This document shows positions 16,069-22,369 of a stretch of DNA of 64,000 nt, piece by piece. The notes under the pieces are model-generated. The model was not told where the DNA came from. It did not search any database and saw only the letters and a list, made by a program, of their open reading frames with translations. This DNA is from Pseudanabaena sp. ABRG5-3 (lineage in GTDB: Bacteria > Cyanobacteriota > Cyanobacteriia > Pseudanabaenales > Pseudanabaenaceae): assembly GCF_003967015.1 (NCBI RefSeq), contig NZ_AP017560.1, forward strand, positions 2,790,001 to 2,854,000, written 5' to 3'. A program made the translations under genes and the position numbers. Position 1 is the first letter of the stretch. Every line of letters begins with the position of its first letter.

Positions 16069-16973
16069 GATTTGATACCCAACTTTGCTCTGATTTGGGC
16101 GATCGCACTTTGAGCAACTGGAGAATTAGGAGAAGCTACTTCTACCTTCTCAGGTACATAGGGTTTGTACGGTGCTTTCGGCATTAATGAGGCTTTGTAG
16201 TCGGTTTCCCACTTCTTCCAGCTCTTGGCATCAAACTTGGCAAAATAGGCGGCGCGGCGCGAAGCGCTTGGGAAAGACTTGTTTAAGGTTTTTAAAATAA
16301 ATTCTTCGACGGCGGCGCGGGTAGGTTTACCCTCACTAGTCCCGTTTGCATTACCAACAGTGCTTAATTGCAAATCTGTTTTTGGTTCCAGAATTTCTTC
16401 AAAGTCCTGTGGTTCTTCATCTTCGTTGCTTAAAAGCAAATCTTCATCCTGTGGATTATCCTCAATTGCCTGTGGATTATCCTCAAATGCTTTTCTAATT
16501 TCTGCGATCGCCTCATCTACAGAAATTTCATTATTGTCCTCGATGCCTCCAAAATTTTCTTGTTCAAGCTCTTGATCAAGCTTGAATAAGTTTGAAGAAG
16601 TATGAGAGGTTGTAGAATCCGCTTCTAGATTGAGTTCTAGCTGTCGTTCGCGATCCTCATTTCGCCTAGGCGATCTTGATTTCGCCATGGCGATCCTCAT
16701 TTCGCCTAGGCGATCTACATTTCGCGTGACGAATGACTTTGCACGCTCCCAAATTAATAGCCCCAATGATGCGAGTTTGTTTAGGGCAAGTTGGACAGTT
16801 CTTTGAGTCATGCCCAAAGTTTCTGCGATCGCTTTGGTGCAAATTTCGACTCTGCGATCGCCAAATGGGTCAAGTGTTTTGTAATGAAGGTAAACCCGTA
16901 ATTGGGCATTAGTAAGCTGCGAGTTGATAGCTAAAAACTCATCACTCGTTAGTCGGTAATGTGCGTGTGTCAT
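16065..16973 (-). CDS. Winged-helix protein, possible replication initiator
   Basis: I start at ATG 16973 (302 residues); a GTG at 17012 would add 13 basic residues. Residues 1-90 form a winged-helix domain: LTNAQLRVYLHYKTLDPFGD, then the HTH AIAETLGMTQRTVQLALNKL and a wing. The middle is acidic and repetitive (QAIEDNPQDEDLLLSNEDEE) and the C-terminus has a Lys/Trp-rich segment (FAKFDAKSWKKWETDYKASL). Plasmid and phage initiators often have this HTH, and the gene itself contains four exact 20-bp tandem repeats, so it may be a Rep whose origin lies within it. That is inference; it could also be a regulator. Confidence 0.65.
   Translation of the reverse strand: MTHAHYRLTSDEFLAINSQLTNAQLRVYLHYKTLDPFGDRRVEICTKAIAETLGMTQRTVQLALNKLASLGLLIWERAKSFVTRNVDRLGEMRIAMAKSRSPRRNEDRERQLELNLEADSTTSHTSSNLFKLDQELEQENFGGIEDNNEISVDEAIAEIRKAFEDNPQAIEDNPQDEDLLLSNEDEEPQDFEEILEPKTDLQLSTVGNANGTSEGKPTRAAVEEFILKTLNKSFPSASRRAAYFAKFDAKSWKKWETDYKASLMPKAPYKPYVPEKVEVASPNSPVAQSAIAQIRAKLGIKS
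16651..16730. repeat. Four tandem 20-bp repeats (iteron-like)
   Basis: Units at 16651, 16671, 16691 and 16711, consensus CGATCCTCATTTCGCCTAGG. Units 1 and 3 are identical, unit 2 differs at four bases and unit 4 has diverged mainly in the last bases. The period equals about two helical turns, and each unit joins to the next as GGCGATC...TTTCGCC, an interrupted inverted repeat. They lie inside the winged-helix gene. Confidence 0.8.
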
Positions 16974-17039
16974 TGCTCTAGATCGGTGAGGTTTACGGCT
17001 CGCACGTTCCACGGTGAAAAGCTGTAAGCAGTCGGTTAT

Positions 17040-17294
17040 CTATGGCTTGATTATTGTGGGTGGTTCATCTATTGGGTGGCGTGATGCAAAGTCATCAGGT
17101 AATTCATCAAGAGATATACCAAGCGCTTTGCAAAGCTTTTTTGTTTGAGATGGGGTCAGTTTTGGTTGAACTTCTCCCCTTTCCCATCTAGCTATCGTAT
17201 TGCCAGTTACACCAATCTCCTTACCCAATTGTTCTTGGGTCATAAATCTAAGTCTTCTTAGCATTTGCAATGGGGATTCGGGTTCTTTAGACAT
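17040..17294 (-). CDS. XRE/Cro-CI family repressor
   Basis: Starting at ATG 17294 (84 residues) gives a compact HTH_3 protein: LRRLRFMTQEQLGKEIGVTG followed by NTIARWERGEVQPKLT and LCKALGISLDEL. The longer open frame upstream is not used in my view because it crosses the promoter area. Its place between the replication-type block (minus) and the early small-gene operon (plus) is where a lysogeny-type switch would sit. AT-rich repeated ATACA boxes upstream are likely its operators. Confidence 0.83.
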   Translation of the reverse strand: MSKEPESPLQMLRRLRFMTQEQLGKEIGVTGNTIARWERGEVQPKLTPSQTKKLCKALGISLDELPDDFASRHPIDEPPTIIKP

Positions 17295-17298
17295 TGAA

Positions 17299-17360
17299 AT
17301 TATACATACAAAGATAGTTTTTATACACGCTTGACATACAGCTATACATTTGCGTATAGT
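17299..17360. promoter_or_regulatory. Repressor switch region: rightward promoter and ATACA operator boxes
   Basis: Rightward promoter: TTGACA at 17331-17336, 18-bp spacer, TATAGT at 17355-17360. Leftward: TATAAT at 17304-17299 (minus strand), only 4 bp before the repressor ATG, which would give an almost leaderless mRNA as for lambda cI from PRM. TATACA-like boxes occur at 17301, 17322 and 17344 and overlap both promoters. Confidence 0.65.
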
Positions 17361-17562
17361 TTTAGCAACAAAGCAAAGACAGCACCCCAACCGCTAAGGC
17401 TTGAGCGCTGTCTTTGACGAAAAATTCTTAAGTTTGATTTTCGCACGTTCCACACAGGCTAAAAGCTCCTTACCTCTGTAAGTAGCCGTGATTTTCATGC
17501 GACTTGATAACCGCAAACCTTACCCAAATTAAAACTATGGCGCGATCGCTCAACAAAACATC

Positions 17563-17835
17563 ATGAAACCAAAATACGAACTGCAATCAGTATCAGAAAC
17601 AGACAAGTTTGAGGCGATCGCCTCTCTTCTTGCTCTTGCTACAACAGTCCTTTTTGCAGAAAAAGAGGCAGAGGATTTGCTAACCCAAGCCGAAATGCCC
17701 GAAAGGTTAATGGCTTATTTTCAAGGCATTAAAAACCTTGACCTAAAGACAAAATCTTTGATTTCAGCAATATTCGCTGGAGAAGTAGCGGAAGCCATCC
17801 GTAAACCCTCAAAAGGATTTGGAAAAATCAGATGA
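17563..17835 (+). CDS. Small hypothetical protein, first gene of early rightward operon
   Basis: A 90-residue helical protein (FEAIASLLALATTVLFAEKE, then LMAYFQGIKNLDLKTKSLIS) with no recognised family. It is the first gene after the rightward promoter at 17331. Its TGA overlaps the next start in ATGA. It contains one HIP1-like site but otherwise has the AT-leaning composition of the operon. Confidence 0.6.
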   Translation: MKPKYELQSVSETDKFEAIASLLALATTVLFAEKEAEDLLTQAEMPERLMAYFQGIKNLDLKTKSLISAIFAGEVAEAIRKPSKGFGKIR

Positions 17836-17999
17836 CCCCCGAACAATTTCTGGAAACCGTCGCACAAATGAGGAAGCTCCAAAAAGAGTATTTTGCAACC
17901 CGCGACAAAGGCATTCTAGACCGATGCAAATTCGCAGAGCGCCTAGTTGATCTGCACATCCAAAAAGCCCAAAATCCACAGATTGAACTATTTCAATAA
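17832..17999 (+). CDS. Small hypothetical protein (55 residues)
   Basis: A short gene, MTPEQFLETVAQMRKLQKEY at the N-terminus and ending QIELFQ. It overlaps the upstream gene by 4 bp (ATGA) and the downstream gene by 1 bp (TAATG), which argues that it is a real, translationally coupled gene. Predicted to be two charged helices. No family recognised. Confidence 0.6.
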   Translation: MTPEQFLETVAQMRKLQKEYFATRDKGILDRCKFAERLVDLHIQKAQNPQIELFQ

Positions 18000-18253
18000 T
18001 GCTTAACTCTCAATCCCAAAACCTAGAGCGCAATGAAATCTTAGCCACTGCCACCCCTTGGCAGATTGCCGAGCTAATCAACTTCCTAGCTCAAAATCTT
18101 GAGCCATTCTACAACCCCGATCCATCCGATAAAACCGAAAGGCTAAGCCACAATCCCTTATTTGCCGACTTAGCCAAAGAGCCTACAACAATCAAGCTCT
18201 ACGCTATCCAAGCTTTGAGTAACACGCTAGATCGCATTTACGAAGCTAAATAA
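17999..18253 (+). CDS. Small hypothetical protein (84 residues)
   Basis: Helical soluble protein (ATPWQIAELINFLAQNLEPF, then LYAIQALSNTLDRIYEAK), coupled by a TAATG junction to the preceding gene. No known domain. It is part of a run of six or seven short overlapping genes that looks like a phage or plasmid early operon. Confidence 0.6.
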   Translation: MLNSQSQNLERNEILATATPWQIAELINFLAQNLEPFYNPDPSDKTERLSHNPLFADLAKEPTTIKLYAIQALSNTLDRIYEAK

Positions 18254-18254
18254 A

Positions 18255-18305
18255 ATGCCTAACCCAATCGAAACAACCTACTTTGACTTCTTCAAGAAAA
18301 AATGA
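18255..18305 (+). CDS. Possible 16-residue coupling peptide
   Basis: ATG at 18255 opens a 16-codon frame (MPNPIETTYFDFFKKK) whose TGA overlaps the next ATG at 18302 in ATGA. It fills the only gap in an otherwise fully coupled chain of genes, so it may be translated mainly to pass ribosomes on. It is too short for certainty. Confidence 0.3.
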   Translation: MPNPIETTYFDFFKKK

Positions 18306-18520
18306 AACAACAACCCATCGCTCACCCCATCGGACGTTACTACTCTTCCAGAACTCACCCCTTACCCCAAGAGGTTGAAGCCTACCTAGAGCGTCTACCC
18401 CTAGCTCAAAAAATCTCCCTCGCCACCGCACTCCTAAACCAGTGCAACACCGTTTTTGCTAACGCCCCTAACCTCTCCGTAGTCCGTCCTACCCTAACCG
18501 ATGAGGACACATCAGCATGA
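18302..18520 (+). CDS. Small hypothetical protein (72 residues)
   Basis: Begins MKQQPIAHPIGRYYSSRTHP and continues with a helical segment (YLERLPLAQKISLATALLNQ). No family recognised. Its stop overlaps the next start by 4 bp. Part of the early rightward operon of the island. Confidence 0.55.
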   Translation: MKQQPIAHPIGRYYSSRTHPLPQEVEAYLERLPLAQKISLATALLNQCNTVFANAPNLSVVRPTLTDEDTSA

Positions 18521-18723
18521 AGCAATTACTAGTTGAGAATGCAATTTCTAGCCTGATTGCATTATCGCCAGACGCTTTCAACTTTGAGATAGCCTTAAGC
18601 ATTTTGGACATATTGATTCTTGAATGTGACCACTATCTAAGCGTTGAAGACACTATGAGCGCTCTGGTATCCGCAAGAAATGTCCTAGCAAACCATATAG
18701 ATTCACAACAGCAGGAATCATGA
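18517..18723 (+). CDS. Small hypothetical protein (68 residues)
   Basis: A short helical, acidic protein (AISSLIALSPDAFNFEIALS; LDILILECDHYLSVEDTMSA) coupled by ATGA overlaps to both neighbours. No known family. The hydrophobic pattern looks like a helical bundle rather than a membrane protein. Confidence 0.55.
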   Translation: MKQLLVENAISSLIALSPDAFNFEIALSILDILILECDHYLSVEDTMSALVSARNVLANHIDSQQQES

Positions 18724-19235
18724 TCAACCAAGAAATTTTTGAACAGCAAGTCAAAGAACTTGCATCAATCCAAACCATGCAGCTTGCTATGCCACCCGAC
18801 AAAGGTTATATGCTAGCCGCCGTCGTTCAAGCCGCCGCAATTTGTCTAGATCTGCCCGAAACAACCCAAGCTTTTTGCAAAGAATTTGTCAAAGGATTTT
18901 GCGATCGCTACCGTGAGCAGATGCCCTCAGTTGTGAAAGCGATCGAGGATGCTTGGGAAAATCCCAACCTCATGACCGATGAAGAATTTGAAGAAGCCCT
19001 AGGCGAAAAATGGCAGCGCATAGCGGCGGATATCGAACAAGAGATGAGCGGTGAAGTCAAAATCATCATTGATAAACCGCATCAGGGCGCTTTATGCCCT
19101 ATCAACGGTGAGCCATGCTCTAAAGAAGGCAATTTCTATTACTATCCAAATGACTGCCCACATTGGGATATTTGCGAAGACATCGCACATGAAAGGGCTG
19201 AAGAAGAGCTTCATATGTTTAATACCCGCGATTAA
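18720..19235 (+). CDS. Hypothetical protein with Cys-rich C-terminal segment (171 residues)
   Basis: The N-terminal 100 residues are helical. The C-terminus holds cysteines and histidines in ALCPINGEPCSKEG and PNDCPHWDICEDIAHERAEE, compatible with a small metal-binding site. No family recognised. It overlaps the preceding gene by 4 bp and ends 4 bp before the excisionase-like gene, so the chain continues to the right end of the element. Confidence 0.6.
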   Translation: MINQEIFEQQVKELASIQTMQLAMPPDKGYMLAAVVQAAAICLDLPETTQAFCKEFVKGFCDRYREQMPSVVKAIEDAWENPNLMTDEEFEEALGEKWQRIAADIEQEMSGEVKIIIDKPHQGALCPINGEPCSKEGNFYYYPNDCPHWDICEDIAHERAEEELHMFNTRD

Positions 19236-19239
19236 GCCT

Positions 19240-19443
19240 ATGAGCCAAAAAAAGTACATTTCAACAGGTGAAGCATTACAAATTCTAGGTATTTCGCGGG
19301 AAACCCTCCGCAAATACCTCAAAGAATTTAAGCACGGTGTCCATTACCAAGATCGCCGTCGCAAAGGTGCTAGAAAATCTAGCCTATTTTTCAACATTGA
19401 AGCCATATATGACTACTGGCAGACTAGACCCGAAAAAAGGTAA
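19240..19443 (+). CDS. xis: Excisionase/MerR-like HTH protein (putative Xis)
   Basis: I use ATG 19240 (67 residues); the frame is open upstream to 19051 but that overlaps the preceding gene. The sequence ISTGEALQILGISRETLRKY is a typical winged HTH of the excisionase/MerR type, followed by basic RRRKGARKS and a C-terminal strand. It is the last gene before the right att site, and the repeat GGTCACTATTTCGGTCAC starts 44 bp after its stop. Small DNA-bending proteins of this type direct excision with the integrase. Promoter control comes from the early operon, so excision would follow loss of repression. Confidence 0.68.
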   Translation: MSQKKYISTGEALQILGISRETLRKYLKEFKHGVHYQDRRRKGARKSSLFFNIEAIYDYWQTRPEKR

Positions 19444-19486
19444 CGACCAAAAATAGTGAACATTGATTAATTAAGTATTTATTAAT

Positions 19487-19504
19487 GGTCACTATTTCGG
19501 TCAC
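19487..19504. promoter_or_regulatory. Right arm-type repeat, GGTCACTATTTCGGTCAC
   Basis: One mismatch to 7773-7790 at the left end. A diverged inverted copy, GACCAAAAATAGTGAAC, lies at 19445-19461. Likely binding sites of integrase or excisionase. Confidence 0.6.
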
Positions 19505-19543
19505 GTCCCAAATATGCTATCACCTGAATTATTTATCCAGAAA

Positions 19544-19600
19544 GCATTCCACCACAAACACGCACCGCACATAGTGCGCCTGTTCTATTTTTGTTCTAAA
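19544..19600. other. Right attachment site (attR) of the island
   Basis: Inner arm 19544-19565, core 19566-19578, outer chromosomal arm from 19579. The chromosomal arm overlaps the stop codon (19585-19587) of the HxlR gene, so the original target was the terminator-like palindrome at the end of that gene. Confidence 0.75.
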
Positions 19601-19962
19601 TATTTTCTGCCCCAAAGGTGCATTGCATCTAGTACAGGTTGTAGAGTTTTTCCTAAAGCAGTCAGAGAATATTCCACCTTAGGCGGAACCTGCATGTAAA
19701 TTTCACGATGAATCAAGCCATCACGTTCCATTTCCCGTAATTGCTGCGTGAGCATCTTTTGAGTGATGCCATGTAAGCTGCGATGCAATTCTCCAAAGCG
19801 TCTTGTACCATTAAATAATTCATGCAAAATCAACACTTTCCAACGCCCACCGATCGCATCAAGGGTTGCCTCGACGGGACAGCTAGGGCGATCGCCTTGG
19901 TATGAGCCACTGCAAATAATTTCTGGATCAGCATCAATAAAGGTATTAATCGTTTGGTTCAT
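19585..19962 (-). CDS. HxlR-family transcriptional regulator
   Basis: The 125-residue protein has the HxlR winged-helix pattern: CPVEATLDAIGGRWKVLILH, LFNGTRRFGELHRSLHGIT, then MLTQQLREMERDGLIHREIY. A Cys before the domain (SCPVE) is the usual redox- or electrophile-sensing residue. It is divergent from the CDGSH and pirin genes, which it likely represses through the repeats between them. Its stop codon lies in the arm of the palindrome used by the mobile island. Length is normal. Confidence 0.9.
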   Translation of the reverse strand: MNQTINTFIDADPEIICSGSYQGDRPSCPVEATLDAIGGRWKVLILHELFNGTRRFGELHRSLHGITQKMLTQQLREMERDGLIHREIYMQVPPKVEYSLTALGKTLQPVLDAMHLWGRKYLEQK

Positions 19963-19974
19963 AGTATCTTTTTG

Positions 19975-20021
19975 GTATGTACCTTACAAAAAAGTGCATA
20001 CTTTACGTTAAGAGTGCATGT
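19975..20021. promoter_or_regulatory. Probable HxlR operator
   Basis: GTATG at 19975-19979 and CATAC at 19997-20001 form an interrupted palindrome, and AGTGCAT occurs twice exactly 20 bp apart (19993, 20013). The region lies between the divergent hxlR and CDGSH genes. Confidence 0.55.
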
Positions 20022-20077
20022 CAATTATATTGGAATAGTTGAAAGTTGAACCAATCACCATAAGGAATTAAGGGAAA

Positions 20078-20314
20078 ATGAGCGAGCCTAAAATTGTTGA
20101 TAAGAAGCCTGTTGTATTGGAACTAGAACCTAAAACTTATTACTGGTGTACCTGCGGAGAATCCACCAATCAGCCCTATTGTAACGGCGCTCATAAGGGT
20201 ACTGAGTTTACTCCCCTTGCCTTTGAAGTCACAGAAACGAAGAAGGTTGCACTTTGTCTATGCAAGCATACGGGCAATGCTCCCTTCTGTGATGGCGCAC
20301 ATACCAAACTTTAA
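20078..20314 (+). CDS. CDGSH-type iron-sulfur protein with two sites
   Basis: A 78-residue protein with two CDGSH-like motifs: [18 protein letters not shown] and [18 protein letters not shown]. Each has the three-Cys one-His pattern that binds a labile 2Fe-2S cluster. Such twin-motif small proteins are soluble and thought to act in electron transfer or redox sensing. It begins 115 bp from the HxlR start on the opposite strand and is followed by the pirin gene in the same direction, so all three probably form one redox- or electrophile-responsive unit. Confidence 0.9.
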   Translation: MSEPKIVDKKPVVLELEPKTYYWCTCGESTNQPYCNGAHKGTEFTPLAFEVTETKKVALCLCKHTGNAPFCDGAHTKL

Positions 20315-20388
20315 CTTTTAACTTTATTGTCGATTGTCGGTATTTTGTACCAACAAATCAACTAGAAGAGTCAACTAGGAGAGAATCT

Positions 20389-21087
20389 ATGCTCACTATT
20401 CGGAAATCAGAAGAAAGAGGACATGCCAATCATGGTTGGCTCGATAGTTATCACACTTTCTCCTTTGCGAACTACTACGATCCACAGCATATGGCTTTTC
20501 GCGCCTTGCGTGTAATTAATCAGGATCAGATTGCTGGTGGTAAAGGATTTGGCACACATCCCCACCGTGACATGGAAATCATCACCTATATGCTTGATGG
20601 CTCCTTAGAGCATAAGGACAGCATGGGTAATGGCTCAATCATTCGCGTTGGTGATGTGCAGAGAATGAGTGCAGGCACTGGGATTACCCATAGTGAGTTT
20701 AATCCTTCAGCGACAGAAACTGCCCATTTATTGCAAATCTGGATTTTGCCTAATCAACAGAATGTTACCCCCAGCTATGAGCAGATTTCCTTCTCGCGAG
20801 AAGAGAAGTTAAACCAGTTAAGACTGATTGCTTCACCCGATGGGCGCGATCGCTCAGTGACGATTCATCAGGATGCAAATGTATATGCCTCAATCCTTGA
20901 AGATGGCGCAGATGTAACTCATGCAGTCAATCCTAACCGCTATGCGTGGATACAGGTTGCTAGAGGCAGTGTATTAGTTGGCGATCGCTTGCTCAATGCT
21001 GGTGATGCAATTTCTAGTGATCAAGCTGGCGATTTGAAAATCACTAGTCAAGGTAATGCAGAAATTCTCGTTTTCGATTTGGCATAA
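20389..21087 (+). CDS. Pirin-family cupin protein (YhaK-like)
   Basis: The 232-residue protein has the pirin N-terminal cupin with metal ligands in [18 protein letters not shown] and [12 protein letters not shown] (HxH...H...E). Start region [18 protein letters not shown] is typical. Bacterial pirins of this kind may have quercetin dioxygenase activity or act as redox-sensitive regulators. The gene follows the CDGSH gene by 74 bp with a GGAGAG ribosome-binding site. Confidence 0.9.
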   Translation: MLTIRKSEERGHANHGWLDSYHTFSFANYYDPQHMAFRALRVINQDQIAGGKGFGTHPHRDMEIITYMLDGSLEHKDSMGNGSIIRVGDVQRMSAGTGITHSEFNPSATETAHLLQIWILPNQQNVTPSYEQISFSREEKLNQLRLIASPDGRDRSVTIHQDANVYASILEDGADVTHAVNPNRYAWIQVARGSVLVGDRLLNAGDAISSDQAGDLKITSQGNAEILVFDLA

Positions 21088-21126
21088 ATAACTTCATGGG
21101 GATATTGCGTCACAACATCCCCATGA

Positions 21127-21918
21127 TTAAGTCTTAATGCAGGGTTGATAATGGCTCATAGCTTGATAATCAAGCTGCCATGGAGATGATGATTCTAACT
21201 CATGTTTGATATAGCGCGAAGTTTGCACCACCCAACCCGATAGATATTGTGGATTGGGTGGATGTAGATACTCTATAATCTGAGACTCTACTTTGACTTG
21301 CCAAGGTTTTGGTGTAGAACCCCATAGACTGGATTCAACTTTACCTTCTTGTTCTAATACCCGAAATCTTAGTTGTAAGGGAATGGAAGTATGGTTGCGA
21401 ACTATTAAGTCTTTGTAGCCACTAGCTACGGCTGCATCTTGTCCCAAGGTGTAAAACCTTGATTCTCCATAGGCATCAATGCTATGGCAATGTCTTTCTA
21501 GAATCTGGCAGCCAGCATAAAGTAATGTATTAAAAATATTGGTGGCAACTAAACATAAGCCACCGCCCACATCGGTGAGTACTTGTCCACGCACAAACAC
21601 TGGGGCATCCCGAAATCCATTGGATTTGGTAGGATTGCCGACGCGATCGCTAAAGCTAAAAATCTTACTGGGAGCAAAGTTCAGGCAATCAATTCTTTGA
21701 GCAGCTAGTTGTAAGTTCCAAATTCGATTAGCTCTAACTTCTGTTGTGCCGCGATCGGGAATTGGAGTGCTAGTTTCTATCCATTTATGGGGATATTGCT
21801 CTACGTCATAGTGATTTTGATGTCTAGCATAATGAAAAGGATATCCCTTAGATAGAGATTTCGCATATTTGAGGCTATTGCGAATTGGCTTTTTAAAAGC
21901 TTGCCAGACTTGCTGCAT
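21127..21918 (-). CDS. VanW-family protein
   Basis: The 263-residue protein holds the VanW core: PSKIFSFSDRVGNPTKSNGF and VGGGLCLVATNIFNTLLYAG with HCHSIDAYGESRFYTLGQDA downstream (the second His motif). There is no clear signal peptide. VanW occurs in some vancomycin-resistance clusters but its biochemical role is unknown, and members are widespread without resistance genes. It is convergent with the pirin gene. It lies near murG, but on the other strand, so a cell-wall link is only suggestive. Confidence 0.85.
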   Translation of the reverse strand: MQQVWQAFKKPIRNSLKYAKSLSKGYPFHYARHQNHYDVEQYPHKWIETSTPIPDRGTTEVRANRIWNLQLAAQRIDCLNFAPSKIFSFSDRVGNPTKSNGFRDAPVFVRGQVLTDVGGGLCLVATNIFNTLLYAGCQILERHCHSIDAYGESRFYTLGQDAAVASGYKDLIVRNHTSIPLQLRFRVLEQEGKVESSLWGSTPKPWQVKVESQIIEYLHPPNPQYLSGWVVQTSRYIKHELESSSPWQLDYQAMSHYQPCIKT

Positions 21919-21974
21919 ATCCTAAACTCTCATAAATCTAAAATATGAGGATAGGCAACATCCTCTGCTAAATA

Positions 21975-22060
21975 TATAGCTGTTGCCAAGTTTATTAAAA
22001 GAGGATAGCGGTGCTTTGTGCTGCCATTCTTTTTTTAGGTTATAAGCGGTTGCAGCTATA
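21975..22060. repeat. Small MITE-like repeat with TATAGCTG ends
   Basis: TATAGCTGTTGCC at 21975 and its near reverse complement ending GCAGCTATA at 22060 bound an 86-bp AT-rich segment. TATAGC also begins the repeats at about 22136 and 29102. Noncoding. Confidence 0.5.
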
Positions 22061-22156
22061 TTGTTAATTTTTACATAATAGATCACCTATGGCAAAGCCT
22101 CAAAATATTCAAAATATTAAGGTGGCACTTCTTTTATAGCTACAGTCACTTGTCTG

Positions 22157-22228
22157 AGGACAAATCAAAACCCAAGAATTGATTGGCGGCGCTCCGCGCC
22201 GCCAATCAATTCTTGGGTTTTATGTCCT
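22157..22228. repeat. Long palindrome of the AACCCAA...TGGCGGCGC family
   Basis: Arms 22167-22192 and 22196-22221 are perfect (26 bp) with a 3-base loop; AGGAC/GTCCT extends the outside after a small bulge. Relatives are at 29129-29179 and 48532-48578. The rest of 21919-22369 shows no gene. Confidence 0.85.
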
Positions 22229-22369
22229 AGTACACTTGGCGATAGCATAAGATTTGGGATACTTGCGAAATGTTGGAAAGTTGCCATGAAATCGTTACAA
22301 TACTCGCAGTGAAGAATCAAGTATTCGTCATATTCAAATATTTGCAACATCTAGAGACTTGTAATAACT

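Larger units (their letters stand above)
7631..19578. mobile_element. Integrated 11.9-kb mobile island flanked by hybrid palindromic att sites
   Basis: The 13-bp core CGCACATAGTGCG occurs at 7631-7643 and 19566-19578 in direct orientation, 11,935 bp apart. The inner arms (7644-7665 and 19544-19565) are perfect reverse complements of each other. So are the outer arms next to the core (7619-7630 and 19579-19590). Excision at the core would therefore leave a perfect palindrome in the chromosome and a perfect palindrome in the circle. Inside are a tyrosine integrase at the left end, an excisionase-like gene at the right end, iteron-like repeats, a repressor, and a long block of unknown genes. No terminase, portal, capsid or relaxase family was recognised, so phage, satellite or plasmid-like status is open. 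Confidence 0.82.

Noticed and set aside
16651-16730. Possible CRISPR-like array
   Set aside because: The four 20-bp units are contiguous with no spacers, and no cas gene is present; iteron-like repeats fit better.
7631-19578. Simple invertible segment bounded by inverted repeats
   Set aside because: The arms are inverted but the core centre ATA has the same orientation at both ends, which fits excision and integration by direct-repeat recombination; the integrase, excisionase and repressor also indicate a mobile element.
22165-22350. Open frame of 61 codons on the minus strand
   Set aside because: It runs through the perfect palindrome at 22167-22221, so the sequence is structure, not protein; no family and no neighbours.
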